IMG/VR virus record: IMGVR_UViG_3300034022_002171
Coordinates: 1-29,760 of that record
DNA from: a virus
Reading direction: 5' to 3' (one strand)
Length of the DNA stretch: 29,760 nucleotides
Below are positions 13,708-22,091 of this stretch, piece after piece. A program made the translations under genes and the position numbers. Positions within the stretch are counted from its first letter, which is position 1; every line of letters begins with the position of its first letter. The notes under the pieces were generated by a model. The model made no database searches and had not been told where the DNA came from. It worked only from the letters and a program-made list of their open reading frames with translations.

Positions 13708-14178
13708 ATGCCTGAAGATTCTCCACCCGCTCCCGTTTTGCCGACACCCGCCCCCGCCCCAAAGCCTGGACGGCCACCTTCCCGGCGCGTGCCGGTCAGG
13801 CCTCAGCCTTCGCCCTCGGGGCCTTTGGCAGGCACTCCCATCACCACGACCCGCCGCAGTTTGCCCCCCGGCATTCCAGCGGGCATGGAGGATCTCATCA
13901 ACACCCCGCAGACACTCCCAGCTCCGGTCGTCATCCGTCATCCCAGCTTTGCCCCGCTGACCAGCCAACAGAACGCCGTGCGTACCATGGCCGCCCAATT
14001 GCGCAGCCAGCTCATCAACGCCGTGAATCAAGGCGAAGCCACGCTGAAGGTCATCAGCTCCGCCACCGCTCTCTTTCAAGGTGTGGACGCAGAGCTTCTC
14101 AAAGCCGAAGGCATCGACCTCGAACGCATCGCCCAATTCCGCGCCGGTATCGAATCCACCCTGGCCCTCACTCAGTAA
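13708..14178 (+). CDS. Proline-rich hypothetical head-region protein
   Basis: The 156-residue protein has an extended, disordered N-terminal half (residues 1-70, over a third proline with basic patches P-S-R-R-V-P-V-R-P) and a helical C-terminal half (Q-N-A-V-R-T-M-A-A-Q-L-R-S-Q-L-I-N-A-V). No family recognised. It sits between the cement-like protein and the DUF1320 protein, so a head or neck accessory role is likely from context. It ends 9 bases before the next gene. Confidence 0.75.
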   Translation: MPEDSPPAPVLPTPAPAPKPGRPPSRRVPVRPQPSPSGPLAGTPITTTRRSLPPGIPAGMEDLINTPQTLPAPVVIRHPSFAPLTSQQNAVRTMAAQLRSQLINAVNQGEATLKVISSATALFQGVDAELLKAEGIDLERIAQFRAGIESTLALTQ

Positions 14179-14187
14179 GGCCAAACC

Positions 14188-14604
14188 ATGTACGCCGTCG
14201 CCGACGATCTCAAAGGCCTGATCCCCGAAGAATGGCTCATTGCCGCGACTTCAGACGCGGGCACTTCTGACGCCATCGCCGATGTGATCCAGACCGCTGA
14301 AGACGAAGTCAACAACTACGTCTCCCGCAAATACCCGCTGCCGCTGGATCTCACCACCGCTCTGGCCAATGCCGTGCCCACCTTGCGGCACATCACCCGT
14401 TATCTCGCCGCTGCCATCGCTTACGGCCGCCGTGGCATGCAGGCGGAGTTCCCCTGGACCGATCAGCTCAAGCGGATACGTGATGACCTTCAAGCCATCG
14501 CCAAAGGAGACATCGCCCTCTTTCCCACGCTGCAAACGACCAATACTGACGCCGTGGCCATCACTATGCCAAACCGCGCCCACAGCTCCAACATGAGCTG
14601 CTAA
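14188..14604 (+). CDS. DUF1320 / Mu gp36-like head completion protein
   Basis: The 138-residue protein has the family start M-Y-A-V-A-D-D-L-K, the motif A-E-D-E-V-N-N-Y-V-S-R-K-Y-P-L-P-L in the middle, then I-T-R-Y-L-A-A-A-I-A-Y and the loop around L-K-R-I-R-D-D-L-Q-A-I-A-K-G-D. This is the pattern of Mu gp36-type proteins, which join head and tail. Spacing to the previous gene is 9 bases. Confidence 0.88.
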   Translation: MYAVADDLKGLIPEEWLIAATSDAGTSDAIADVIQTAEDEVNNYVSRKYPLPLDLTTALANAVPTLRHITRYLAAAIAYGRRGMQAEFPWTDQLKRIRDDLQAIAKGDIALFPTLQTTNTDAVAITMPNRAHSSNMSC

Positions 14605-14634
14605 GCCCCCGCCAGCTCCCCGCACACACAAACC

Positions 14635-15390
14635 ATGGAAGCCGACCGCATCCTTCTCGCGCTTGAGGCTTATCTTGGACCCAAAGTCACAGCGGCCGGC
14701 GGATCATTGCAGATCTGTGACAACCCCTGGGAAGTCGTGGACCTCCTCAAAGTCACCCCCGAAAAGTGGCGGCTGATCCTCTCCTTTGAGGACGAGGAAA
14801 GCGTTGAGCAGTTCAATCGCGGCGGCTGGACATCGGGACTCTTCACGCTCTACGTGCAGATGCACAAAGGCTTTGCCAGCAATCGAGGCGAGACCATTTA
14901 TAAAACGACCCCCGCAGGCCGTGTCAGCCTCACGAAAATGACTGGCCAGATCCGGCAATGGATGCGCAACATCCAGTTTCCCGACAATGACGACATCGCC
15001 AAAGACGACCACAGCCACTTTGCCTTTACCGGCGCGAGCTGGGTGGACGGCACCGATCAAAAAGACAAGCCCTGGCGCGTCCGCCGGATGGACTTCAAGT
15101 TGATTTACGCCCTCGATGATCCCGCCAGCGATGCAGATCCAGACGGCGAAAACATCGCCATTCCCGACGCCTTCCAGATCACCGGAGTAAGTGATGACGG
15201 CAGCTTCTACATCGTCTGCCTGCAGGGCACTCCCGTGGGCCGCGTGCCCCGCTTTGAAACCGATGAAGCCGACCCCGCCGGCGTCGGCACCGGCTGGCGC
15301 ATTGGCGCTGTGGCCGTAGACCCCACCTTCTACGTCGTGCATCTCTCGGGTGTGCCCGATGGCCGCATTGAGCGCTTCGAAGCAGAGTGA
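14635..15390 (+). CDS. Tail completion-like protein with duplicated C-terminal module
   Basis: A 251-residue protein. The first ~165 residues (E-A-Y-L-G-P-K-V near the start, W-R-L-I-L-S-F-E-D-E-E, F-T-L-Y-V-Q-M-H-K-G, M-D-F-K-L-I-Y-A at about 158-165) are in the position of the Mu gp37-type tail terminator. The C-terminal ~75 residues hold two related units: I-T-G-V-S-D-D-G-S-F-Y-I-V-C-L-Q-G-T-P-V-G-R and I-G-A-V-A-V-D-P-T-F-Y-V-V-H-L-S-G-V-P-D-G-R. This duplication is probably an added module. Leader: CCGCACACACAAACC-ATG, with no Shine-Dalgarno site. Confidence 0.72.
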   Translation: MEADRILLALEAYLGPKVTAAGGSLQICDNPWEVVDLLKVTPEKWRLILSFEDEESVEQFNRGGWTSGLFTLYVQMHKGFASNRGETIYKTTPAGRVSLTKMTGQIRQWMRNIQFPDNDDIAKDDHSHFAFTGASWVDGTDQKDKPWRVRRMDFKLIYALDDPASDADPDGENIAIPDAFQITGVSDDGSFYIVCLQGTPVGRVPRFETDEADPAGVGTGWRIGAVAVDPTFYVVHLSGVPDGRIERFEAE

Positions 15391-15435
15391 ACCACCCCGC
15401 CGCTTCTCGCGGCCAGGCTCTGGCACTCTCCCGGC

Positions 15436-16995
15436 ATGCGTTTCGCGTTTGCCCTCCTGACTCTAACCCTCGGCCTCTGCCTGCCTGCCCTCGCAGGTGT
15501 GGGAGATGTCAAACTTGGCGTCATTGGAGAAAAGGGGGCCTTGGTGCCCGTGACCATCACCAAAACCAACAGCCGCGCCCTGGGCTGGAATAGCAGCGGT
15601 GTCTTTGGGCCGATTTCCATCTCCGGCGGCTCTGGCTCTTCCGACTGGCCCGACATCACCAACACGCCCACGACCCTGGCAGGCTATGGCATCACCGATT
15701 CCATCACCGCCGCACTGGCTGCCAGCACCTACCAGCCTCTGATTGGCACCGGCACTTTGGCGCTTTCCAAGCTCGCCACGGATCCTCTGGCCCGCGCCAA
15801 TCACACCGGCACCCAGGCCTGGTCAACCATCACAGGCACCCCCACGACTTTGGCAGGCTATGGCATCACCGATTCCATCACCGCTGCTCTTGCTGCCAGC
15901 ACCTACCAAACCATCATCACCGATGGCTCGCTTACCATCGCCCGCACCAATGGCTTGCAAGCCGCGCTGGATGCCAAAGAATCGGCCCTCACGTTTTCCA
16001 CCGGGCTGACCCGGAGCACGAACACAATCACAGTCAACACCGCGCAGAACATTAGCAGGTTGGTCAATCTGACCGGCAACGGCTTCGTGAAAACCAGCGG
16101 CAGTGATGGCACTTTGGTCATAGATACAAATACCTACATCACCGGATCAACGAGCATCGGCGGAAACGGCGGAGCCGATGGAGGCAAGGTTGTGAAGTTT
16201 AATGGATATGGTGGTTTGAATACTTCTGCCGACCTTACATTTTATGCGGTCGGGGGGGGCACCACATCAATCACGGTTCCCGATTCAACTACCAGTTACG
16301 GTATTACATTGCCTCAGGGTAGCGGAACGCTCGCACTCACAAGTGATCTCACCGTTGGCAGCTTGTCAGGTTTCGGCACCGGAGTGAAAGATGCCTTGGC
16401 CATCAATGTGGGATCTGCAGGCGGTCCCGTTTTGTTCAATGGAGCGGGAGGCACTCCAAGTTCCATCACACTCACCAATGCCAGTGGCACTGCTTCAAGC
16501 CTTGTTGCGGGCTACGCCACCGCCGCCCGTGGATTGCAGACTTCCAGCACAACCGTTGCAGTATCCTCCGCCACGGCTCCCTCTGCAGGAATGCGCCTCA
16601 CTGCCACCAGCTCCACCGCTGGGGACTGGCAATACAACAAAGCTGAAATCGTCGTCGCTTGCTCTGACGAAGCCACCGCCCTCACCACCGGCACAGCCAA
16701 AGTCACCTTCCGCATGCCGCATGCGATGACTTTAACGAGTGTTCGTTTGCAGGTCAATACCGCCCCTACAGGCTCTGTGATCATCGTGGATGTAAAAGAA
16801 GCGGGAACGACCATCTTCAGCACCAAGCCGCAGATTGCCACCTCAGCATTCACCAGTGTCGGCGGTGCAGTCCCTGGTGTGATATCTGATACGACTCTGG
16901 CAGACGATGCCGAGATCACCATCAACCTCGATCAAATCGGCAGCACCATTGCCGGTAAAGGTTTGAAAGTCACCCTCATCGGCACGCGTCCATGA
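15436..16995 (+). CDS. Tail fibre-like protein with signal peptide
   Basis: A 519-residue repetitive protein. Residues 1-20 are a clear signal peptide (hydrophobic L-L-T-L-T-L-G-L-C-L-P-A-L-A, cleavage after A-L-A). From about 75 come two copies of the fibre-type unit T-L-A-G-Y-G-I-T-D-S-I-T-A-A-L-A-A-S-T-Y (58 residues apart), then beta-repeat shaft sequence. The C-terminal ~115 residues (F-R-M-P-H-A-M-T-L-T-S-V-R, later D-D-A-E-I-T-I-N-L-D-Q-I-G-S-T-I-A-G) resemble a widespread phage fibre tip likely to bind the receptor. A run of eight G at 16252-16259 and a locally AT-richer segment (about 16180-16330) suggest slippage and mosaic exchange. It overlaps the next gene by ATGA. Confidence 0.83.
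   Translation: MRFAFALLTLTLGLCLPALAGVGDVKLGVIGEKGALVPVTITKTNSRALGWNSSGVFGPISISGGSGSSDWPDITNTPTTLAGYGITDSITAALAASTYQPLIGTGTLALSKLATDPLARANHTGTQAWSTITGTPTTLAGYGITDSITAALAASTYQTIITDGSLTIARTNGLQAALDAKESALTFSTGLTRSTNTITVNTAQNISRLVNLTGNGFVKTSGSDGTLVIDTNTYITGSTSIGGNGGADGGKVVKFNGYGGLNTSADLTFYAVGGGTTSITVPDSTTSYGITLPQGSGTLALTSDLTVGSLSGFGTGVKDALAINVGSAGGPVLFNGAGGTPSSITLTNASGTASSLVAGYATAARGLQTSSTTVAVSSATAPSAGMRLTATSSTAGDWQYNKAEIVVACSDEATALTTGTAKVTFRMPHAMTLTSVRLQVNTAPTGSVIIVDVKEAGTTIFSTKPQIATSAFTSVGGAVPGVISDTTLADDAEITINLDQIGSTIAGKGLKVTLIGTRP
15667..15909 (+). repeat. Two 69-base direct repeats in the fibre gene
   Basis: Copies at 15667-15735 and 15841-15909 are 174 bases (58 codons) apart, in frame, and differ at a handful of silent-looking positions (for example CTGGC versus TTGGC). 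They encode the same P-T-T-L-A-G-Y-G-I-T-D-S-I-T-A-A-L-A-A-S unit. They could recombine to shorten or lengthen the fibre shaft. Confidence 0.85.
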
Positions 16996-17765
16996 AAACA
17001 CTGTCCTGCCTTCTCCAATCCATCGCCTGCCTCTGGCTTGCCATGGGCATGGCGTCCACGCTCCATGGCGGTGTGATCATCAATAGTTACCGCTTTGTGA
17101 CCGCTGGCGGCGGCGGTGGCACAGATCCCTCTTTCGCCAGCGTCGTTTTACTCCTTCATGGTGAAGGAGCGGATCAGAGCACCACCTTTACGGACAGCAG
17201 TACGGGCGCTCGCCCCATCTCGCAATTTGGCAATTCTGAACTCGACACCGCCGAGTATAAATATGGCACCGCCAGCATCAAATTTGACGGCACCGGCGAC
17301 TACATCACCGCCCCCTCTTCCACTGACTGGAACTTTGGTAACGGCGATTTCACTGTTGAATTTTGGATCAAATGGAATGCGTTTCCAGCCGCTTCAGGCA
17401 CCATTATAGGTAACTACCCTGGAACGTGGGCGCTGCAATACCGGCCTGACACGTCCAACAAGATCAATTGGTATAACGGCAGCTCGCTTTATTCAGCCTC
17501 GCTCTCACTATCTACCGGAATATGGTATCACTTTGCAGTCTGCCGAAGTGGCTCCAGCCTGCGCATTTTTGTCGATGGAGGTCAAAGCGGGGCAACAGCA
17601 ACGGACAGCACCAATTACAACTCAACTAACTCGTTGACTATTGGCGAGCTTCGAGCCCTTGGGCAAAACATTAACGGCTGGCTGGATGACATCCGCATCA
17701 CCAAAGGCGTGGGCCGTTACACGTCCAACTTTACACCACCCACTGCCGCTTTCCCCGACTCATGA
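16992..17765 (+). CDS. Secreted or virion LamG/ConA-like lectin-domain protein
   Basis: The 257-residue protein has a hydrophobic leader (residues 7-25, C-L-L-Q-S-I-A-C-L-W-L-A-M-G-M-A-S), a Gly-rich hinge G-G-G-G-G, and one concanavalin-like (Laminin_G_3) domain at about 45-250: L-L-L-H-G-E-G-A, Y-G-T-A-S-I-K-F-D-G-T-G-D-Y, F-T-V-E-F-W-I-K, W-Y-H-F-A-V-C-R, L-R-I-F-V-D-G, and W-L-D-D-I-R-I-T-K-G. Such domains bind sugars and are common on phage appendages. It overlaps the fibre stop (ATGA) and the following gene start, so the three are translated together and likely form one adhesion module. Confidence 0.88.
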   Translation: MKTLSCLLQSIACLWLAMGMASTLHGGVIINSYRFVTAGGGGGTDPSFASVVLLLHGEGADQSTTFTDSSTGARPISQFGNSELDTAEYKYGTASIKFDGTGDYITAPSSTDWNFGNGDFTVEFWIKWNAFPAASGTIIGNYPGTWALQYRPDTSNKINWYNGSSLYSASLSLSTGIWYHFAVCRSGSSLRIFVDGGQSGATATDSTNYNSTNSLTIGELRALGQNINGWLDDIRITKGVGRYTSNFTPPTAAFPDS

Positions 17766-18229
17766 AACTGCTCTACGATACCAGCACGCAGCTTTTTAAG
17801 CCCTACACGAATCGCTTGGGAGAGGAAATCGTCGGACTCGATCCCATCTATCGCGTTTACGAACTTGCCCAAAGTGATCCTCCTTCAGCGGTCCCAGAAG
17901 GCCACCACCTGGAAGCCACGGAGGAAATCAACCACGAAACCCGTACCATTAAGCGCGGCTGGAACGTGGTTGAAAACACCCCACTGCCAGTGCCTGAAGC
18001 GGAGCGCTACAAGGTGAAAGGCTTTCTTATTCGCAGCGGCATCCCCTTGGAAAGCATCCCCGGGCGTATTGCTTCGGTCACGGCTGAAGGCCCTGAACGT
18101 GAAGAGGCCCTTATGCGCTGGTTTGAGGTGCCCACTTTTCCCAAAGAACACCCGCTGGTGACCGCCGTCGCTGCCGCCCTTAATCTCGATCTTGATCAAG
18201 TCTGGGACAGCATTCTTGCCATCGAATAA
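17762..18229 (+). CDS. Small protein of the fibre module (possible fibre chaperone)
   Basis: A 155-residue soluble protein coupled to the lectin gene by an ATGA overlap. The first ~75 residues (L-L-Y-D-T-S-T-Q-L-F, Y-R-V-Y-E-L, P-P-S-A-V-P-E-G-H, I-K-R-G-W-N-V-V) resemble short phage proteins that lie after tail fibres. The C-terminal part is helical. Position and size fit a tail-fibre assembly chaperone, but I see no decisive family signature. About 54 non-coding C-rich bases follow before the next gene. Confidence 0.6.
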   Translation: MKLLYDTSTQLFKPYTNRLGEEIVGLDPIYRVYELAQSDPPSAVPEGHHLEATEEINHETRTIKRGWNVVENTPLPVPEAERYKVKGFLIRSGIPLESIPGRIASVTAEGPEREEALMRWFEVPTFPKEHPLVTAVAAALNLDLDQVWDSILAIE

Positions 18230-18283
18230 CCGCCCCGCTTTTTCCCTTTCCACTCATCCCAACCCCGCCCCCACCCACCTCTT

Positions 18284-18670
18284 ATGTCCGTACCCATCAA
18301 AGCCATTGGCAATCAAAACATCCTCCTCGGCACCTGCGCCCTGGGCGAAACCTTCGGCCAGATCGAAAGCGCCAACGAGCAGCTCCTCGCGGATCTCGAA
18401 TACATCAAAGACTGCTGCGGCGGCAACCAGACGGTGCTCCTGCTCAATGAGCGCTTTGAGCTGTCCATGACCGTCATCCTCAGCAGTACAGCGGTGATGC
18501 CAGAACTGGCTGATGACATCAGCTTCCCCACCGCCGGCATCACGGGCCAGATCACCGAACGCGGACGCAAATGGGAAGCGGGCGGCGTCGTCAAGATGGA
18601 CCTCAAAGCCTTCCATTGGAAGAGCCTCGGCAGCGAGCCCGCCGTGGGCACCATTGATTGCGGTTCGTAA
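18284..18670 (+). CDS. Candidate tail tube protein
   Basis: A 128-residue protein with an N-terminal beta segment, a C-C-G-G-N loop near residue 45, beta-rich L-L-N-E-R-F-E-L-S-M-T-V-I-L-S-S and a closing A-G-G-V-V-K-M-D-L-K-A-F-H-W. Beta-rich build and position directly before the frameshifted chaperone and tape measure suggest a tail tube protein. It is small for that role. This is an inference from gene order, since no sheath or other tube candidate is present. Confidence 0.5.
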   Translation: MSVPIKAIGNQNILLGTCALGETFGQIESANEQLLADLEYIKDCCGGNQTVLLLNERFELSMTVILSSTAVMPELADDISFPTAGITGQITERGRKWEAGGVVKMDLKAFHWKSLGSEPAVGTIDCGS

Positions 18671-18698
18671 TCTCTGACCCCAGACCCTGCACACACAC

Positions 18699-19241
18699 AT
18701 GACCACACCTTCACGACCCACCGTCAGAGCTGCTGAAGTCGAGCAAATGGAAGCCGTCGCAGGTTTCCACGCCGGCCAGGAAGCCAGAGCCACGGGCTAT
18801 CACCCCGAGGCCATGCGCGCCCTGGGCGGCTACGGTAAAACCACGCGCATCAATGATGAGCTGGAACTGCTCCCGCTTTCCCTGCAGGTGCAGCTCTGCC
18901 TCATGGAGCACACGAAGCTTTATCAGTCTGCGGACGCTCCGCAGACTCAGTTCGACACGCTCTACGGCCTCAAACAGCTCACCCGCCTGGCTTACTGCTT
19001 CTCGGACCCCGAGGCAGCTTTTGAGACTCTGACCCAGCCCGATGAAGCCGACGACAAACGCCGCTTCTTTGACCGTGAGAGCTTCGCTCTGGCGCGGCAT
19101 TTCCAGAGCGCGGAAGAGATCGATCTTCTGACCCGGCACATCGAAAAAGAGATGGGCCTGCTCGAAGCCGCCAATCCACCGCTGCCCAAAGCCGCTGAAA
19201 AAAAAAGGGCGAGGGCGAAGCCGGTGAACTCGCGGCGCTGA
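18699..19241 (+). CDS. Tail assembly chaperone, short (zero-frame) product
   Basis: A 180-residue helical protein between the tube candidate and the tape measure, in the position of the conserved G gene. It has a helical core (I-N-D-E-L-E-L-L-P-L-S-L-Q-V-Q-L-C-L-M-E-H) and a basic tail K-K-R-A-R-A-K-P. The A9 run at 19198-19206 lies 36 bases before the stop, and the -1 frame is open beyond it. In dsDNA phages this gene pair makes two products that load onto the tape measure before tube assembly. Leader: CTGCACACACAC-ATG. Confidence 0.82.
   Translation: MTTPSRPTVRAAEVEQMEAVAGFHAGQEARATGYHPEAMRALGGYGKTTRINDELELLPLSLQVQLCLMEHTKLYQSADAPQTQFDTLYGLKQLTRLAYCFSDPEAAFETLTQPDEADDKRRFFDRESFALARHFQSAEEIDLLTRHIEKEMGLLEAANPPLPKAAEKKRARAKPVNSRR
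19198..19206 (+). promoter_or_regulatory. Slippery site for -1 programmed frameshift (A9)
   Basis: Nine A residues followed by GGG. In the zero frame the codons are GAA-AAA-AAA-AGG, so A-AAA-AAA (19199-19205) is a classic -1 slippery heptamer. After slipping, reading resumes at 19205 (AAG-GGC-GAG). A GC-rich region that can pair (for example CTGCCC with GGGCAG at 19250-19266) lies downstream, though farther than usual for a stimulator. Confidence 0.8.
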
Positions 19242-19525
19242 TCAGCGGCCTGCCCAGTGCGGGCAGTCCCGGTTGTGGCTGGGTTTTGGCCTATGTCGAA
19301 AACCTGATCCATGAGCACCATTTCACGCTGCCAGACGTGATGCTCAAACTGCGCCTCGCCGCCGGTCTGCATCTGCTGGAAGCGCGCGCGGCCCGTATCG
19401 CCCCGGATCACAGCATCGGGTATGTGGAAAGAGCCATCATGCACGCCCGTGCTGCGGTGCGTGTTTGGTATGAAGAGCGCTTTGAAATCATCCCCACCCC
19501 GCCACGCATACGCGCTCCGGTTTGA
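19205..19525 (+). CDS. Frameshift extension of the tail assembly chaperone (GT-type)
   Basis: In the -1 frame relative to the upstream chaperone, the sequence is open from the A9 site to TGA at 19523-19525. The fusion would be about 275 residues (169 from the first frame plus 106). The extension reads G-E-G-E-A-G-E-L-A-A-L-I-S-G-L-P, then W-V-L-A-Y-V-E-N-L-I-H-E-H-H-F-T-L-P, and an Arg/Ala-rich helical end. The first Met in this frame is far inside (ATG 19286) and has no good leader, which favours frameshifting over independent initiation. Position directly before the tape measure fits the T part of G/GT. Confidence 0.75.
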   Translation, partial: KGEGEAGELAALISGLPSAGSPGCGWVLAYVENLIHEHHFTLPDVMLKLRLAAGLHLLEARAARIAPDHSIGYVERAIMHARAAVRVWYEERFEIIPTPPRIRAPV

Positions 19526-19551
19526 CACAGTGGTCCTTTCTGCCCTGACCC

Positions 19552-21447
19552 ATGAACGCTCTGGAATACGCCATCAAACTCGACTCCACCCAAGCCGTGG
19601 CGGCGATGGAGCGTTTTCAGATCACCGCCCAGAATGTGAACATCCACATGGGCAACATGGGCAAAGGCGCGGGCGTAGCCAGTGGAGGCATGTCCCGCTG
19701 GGCCACGGCGGCGGGCGTTGCTTTGGCCGCATCGGCAGCTCTGGCCGCTGGCTTTGCTGCTTTGGCCTCAGCCACCTTGGCCGCAGTGAATGGTCTTTCA
19801 GGCGCGGCCAAATTTGAGCAGACATCCATCGCTTTTAAAACCCTGACCGGCAGCGCCGAAACGGCGAAGAAGGTCATGGAGGAGATTAGCAGGATGGCCA
19901 TCGACACGCCCATGAAGGAAGGGCAGCTTCAAGGCGCGGCCAAAGCCATGCTCGCAGCCCGTGTGCCGGCAGAGCAGCTCAAAGGCGAACTCCTCGCCAT
20001 GGGCAACATCGCCAGTGCCACCGGGGGTGATATTGAGCGGCTTTCTTCAGTCTATGCTCAGGTGGCGGGCAAAGGAAAACTCTACGCCGAAGAGCTGCAG
20101 CAGTTTGTGGAGCAGGGCGCGGGCGAGCTCCGCCAGGCCGTGGCTCAATCCATGGGGGTGACCACCGCCAAACTCATGGACCTCATGAGCGAAGGCAAAG
20201 TCGGCTTCTCCGATCTTCAGCAGGCCATTCAATCACTCGCGGGCGCGGGCGGCAAATGGGGTGAAGCCATGGGAGAGCAAAGCCGCACCACCATCGGCCT
20301 GCTTTCCTCCCTGTGGGATTCCGTCAATAAAATCACCCGCCTGCTGGCCCAGCCCATCAATGACGGGCCGATCAAAGCCTGGCTTAGTACAGCCGTCAGT
20401 GTGGCCACTCAGGCAGCGCAAGTCATCGAATACGCGATGGCCAATAACAAAGGCGGCGAGGCGCTGGAAAACGCCCTCATTCTCGGTGCCAAACTGGGCA
20501 TCAATGCGCTGATCGAGTTCGTGGCCTCCATTCCAGGCAAGATCAAAGGGGTGCTGCAAAAGATCAGCCAGGCGATTCAGGCGGCCTTCAGCGGCAAGTT
20601 TGACCTGGCCAAGACACTCTTCGGCAGTTTCGACATGTCGAAAATGCAGTTCGACACCACGGAGCAGAAGGATTTTTTCCAAGGTCTGATCAATGGCGCG
20701 AAAGCTGCCGATCAGGCGAACAAAAGCATTGAATCCATCACTGGAAAGTCAGCCAAATCCACAGCGGATAAACCCGCCGCCGGCGCGGACTGGGCCAAAC
20801 AGCTCGACTCCAAAGAAGAGAGCAAAGCGAAGTCTTCCGCCAAAGGCGATGACGACCGCAAAAAGCGCGCTCAGGACATGGCGCAAAACCGCAATGGCAT
20901 CATGGGAGAGATCGCCATGCTCCAGTCCCTTGTCACCGGCAACAATGCCAAAGCCGACGCCATCGACCGCGCCGTACGCATTCAGAAATACCAGCTCGAA
21001 ATCATGCGCCAGACCGGCGCCAGTGAAGAGAAAGCCCTGGAGCTGGCCAAGAAGAAAGCCGGACTCGAAGACCGCCTCAATGGCAAAATTTCCCGCATCG
21101 GCGGCGTGAGTGAGAGGCGCATGATGGGCGGGGAAACGGGCTCCCTTTCCAAAGGCGGATCACTGACCAAAGGCGGCGGGCTCGCAGGCTTTGACCGCCT
21201 GCAGGAAAAAATCTGGGAGCCCACCAGCGCGGATCAAATCCCGGACGGCTACAGCAAAAAAAGGCCCATCCCTAAATTCATGGATGGCCTTTCCAATCGT
21301 GGCGCCATCCCAGTCGGCCCCAGCTTCAACCGCGCCCTGGGCTCCAACCCAAACAAGACCACCGAAAACGACCGCGCCGCAACGGATCCAAACCTGACCA
21401 TGCTGGGAAAAATCCACTCTGAACTGACCCGCATCCGCACCGCATGA
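19552..21447 (+). CDS. Tape measure protein
   Basis: The 631-residue protein has the typical N-terminal tape-measure domain: Gly/Ala-rich hydrophobic helices at about 50-80 (A-A-G-V-A-L-A-A-S-A-A-L-A-A-G-F), then F-E-Q-T-S-I-A-F-K-T-L-T-G-S-A-E-T-A and Q-G-A-A-K-A-M-L-A-A at about 85-145, and G-K-L-Y-A-E-E-L-Q-Q-F-V-E-Q-G near 175-190. The later part has a charged Lys/Asp-rich linker (about 400-450) and a helical section. At about 1.5 Angstrom per residue it predicts a tail near 95 nm, plausible for a non-contractile tail. It overlaps the next gene by ATGA. Confidence 0.93.
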   Translation: MNALEYAIKLDSTQAVAAMERFQITAQNVNIHMGNMGKGAGVASGGMSRWATAAGVALAASAALAAGFAALASATLAAVNGLSGAAKFEQTSIAFKTLTGSAETAKKVMEEISRMAIDTPMKEGQLQGAAKAMLAARVPAEQLKGELLAMGNIASATGGDIERLSSVYAQVAGKGKLYAEELQQFVEQGAGELRQAVAQSMGVTTAKLMDLMSEGKVGFSDLQQAIQSLAGAGGKWGEAMGEQSRTTIGLLSSLWDSVNKITRLLAQPINDGPIKAWLSTAVSVATQAAQVIEYAMANNKGGEALENALILGAKLGINALIEFVASIPGKIKGVLQKISQAIQAAFSGKFDLAKTLFGSFDMSKMQFDTTEQKDFFQGLINGAKAADQANKSIESITGKSAKSTADKPAAGADWAKQLDSKEESKAKSSAKGDDDRKKRAQDMAQNRNGIMGEIAMLQSLVTGNNAKADAIDRAVRIQKYQLEIMRQTGASEEKALELAKKKAGLEDRLNGKISRIGGVSERRMMGGETGSLSKGGSLTKGGGLAGFDRLQEKIWEPTSADQIPDGYSKKRPIPKFMDGLSNRGAIPVGPSFNRALGSNPNKTTENDRAATDPNLTMLGKIHSELTRIRTA

Positions 21448-22091
21448 GTTTCACCCGCGTCATTGGCAAACAGCCCCCGACCGATCAGGCCATTCAGATC
21501 GAATGCCCGCTGCTCGAACAGCCCGCCACAGGCTGGGACATGCTGCAGGAAAAGTTTTGGGTGCCGCATCCTTACTGGTTCAAGCGTGGCGACATCCGCG
21601 AAGGCCCGGCGCCAGAAGGCGGTACCTTCATTGTGCAGGAAAGCCGCGTGACGGGCTACAAAGCAGGCAGGCCCATTGTGGAAGTAAGCTCCATCGGCAT
21701 CGCCCTGCAGGACGGCAAAGATTACAAACTGGAAGGCAGCGCCAGCATCAGCGAAGACTTGAGCCTGGCCAGTGGGGATGCGGGATTCCCCACGATTTGG
21801 CGCAAGGCCTATCCGCGTGTCACGAAGCTGTGGGTCAGTCTGACAACGCCCTCCATTTACGGGCATGTGGGAATCGCTTACGCCCCACCTGAAACTTTCG
21901 GCATCAGCAACCATTCGTGGTACATGACTTGGGTGGATGCCACCAACTGGACCGCCAGTGGCTGGATGGGGGAAAGCCGTGTGCCCCAGCAGCTCCCCGG
22001 TTCCAAAGCCTGCCTGGTCACTGACACCTGGATCTATGACCCGGGCAATGAAGACCGCGACGGTGTGCCGGGCCACATCATTTATCTATGA
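21444..22091 (+). CDS. Tail-tip-region protein 1
   Basis: A 215-residue protein, rich in Trp and aromatic residues (W-V-P-H-P-Y-W-F-K-R-G-D, W-Y-M-T-W-V-D-A-T-N-W), probably beta-rich. It overlaps both the tape measure stop and the next start (ATGA each), so it is translated with them. Located where distal tail or tip proteins are expected. Family not recognised. Confidence 0.78.
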   Translation: MSFTRVIGKQPPTDQAIQIECPLLEQPATGWDMLQEKFWVPHPYWFKRGDIREGPAPEGGTFIVQESRVTGYKAGRPIVEVSSIGIALQDGKDYKLEGSASISEDLSLASGDAGFPTIWRKAYPRVTKLWVSLTTPSIYGHVGIAYAPPETFGISNHSWYMTWVDATNWTASGWMGESRVPQQLPGSKACLVTDTWIYDPGNEDRDGVPGHIIYL

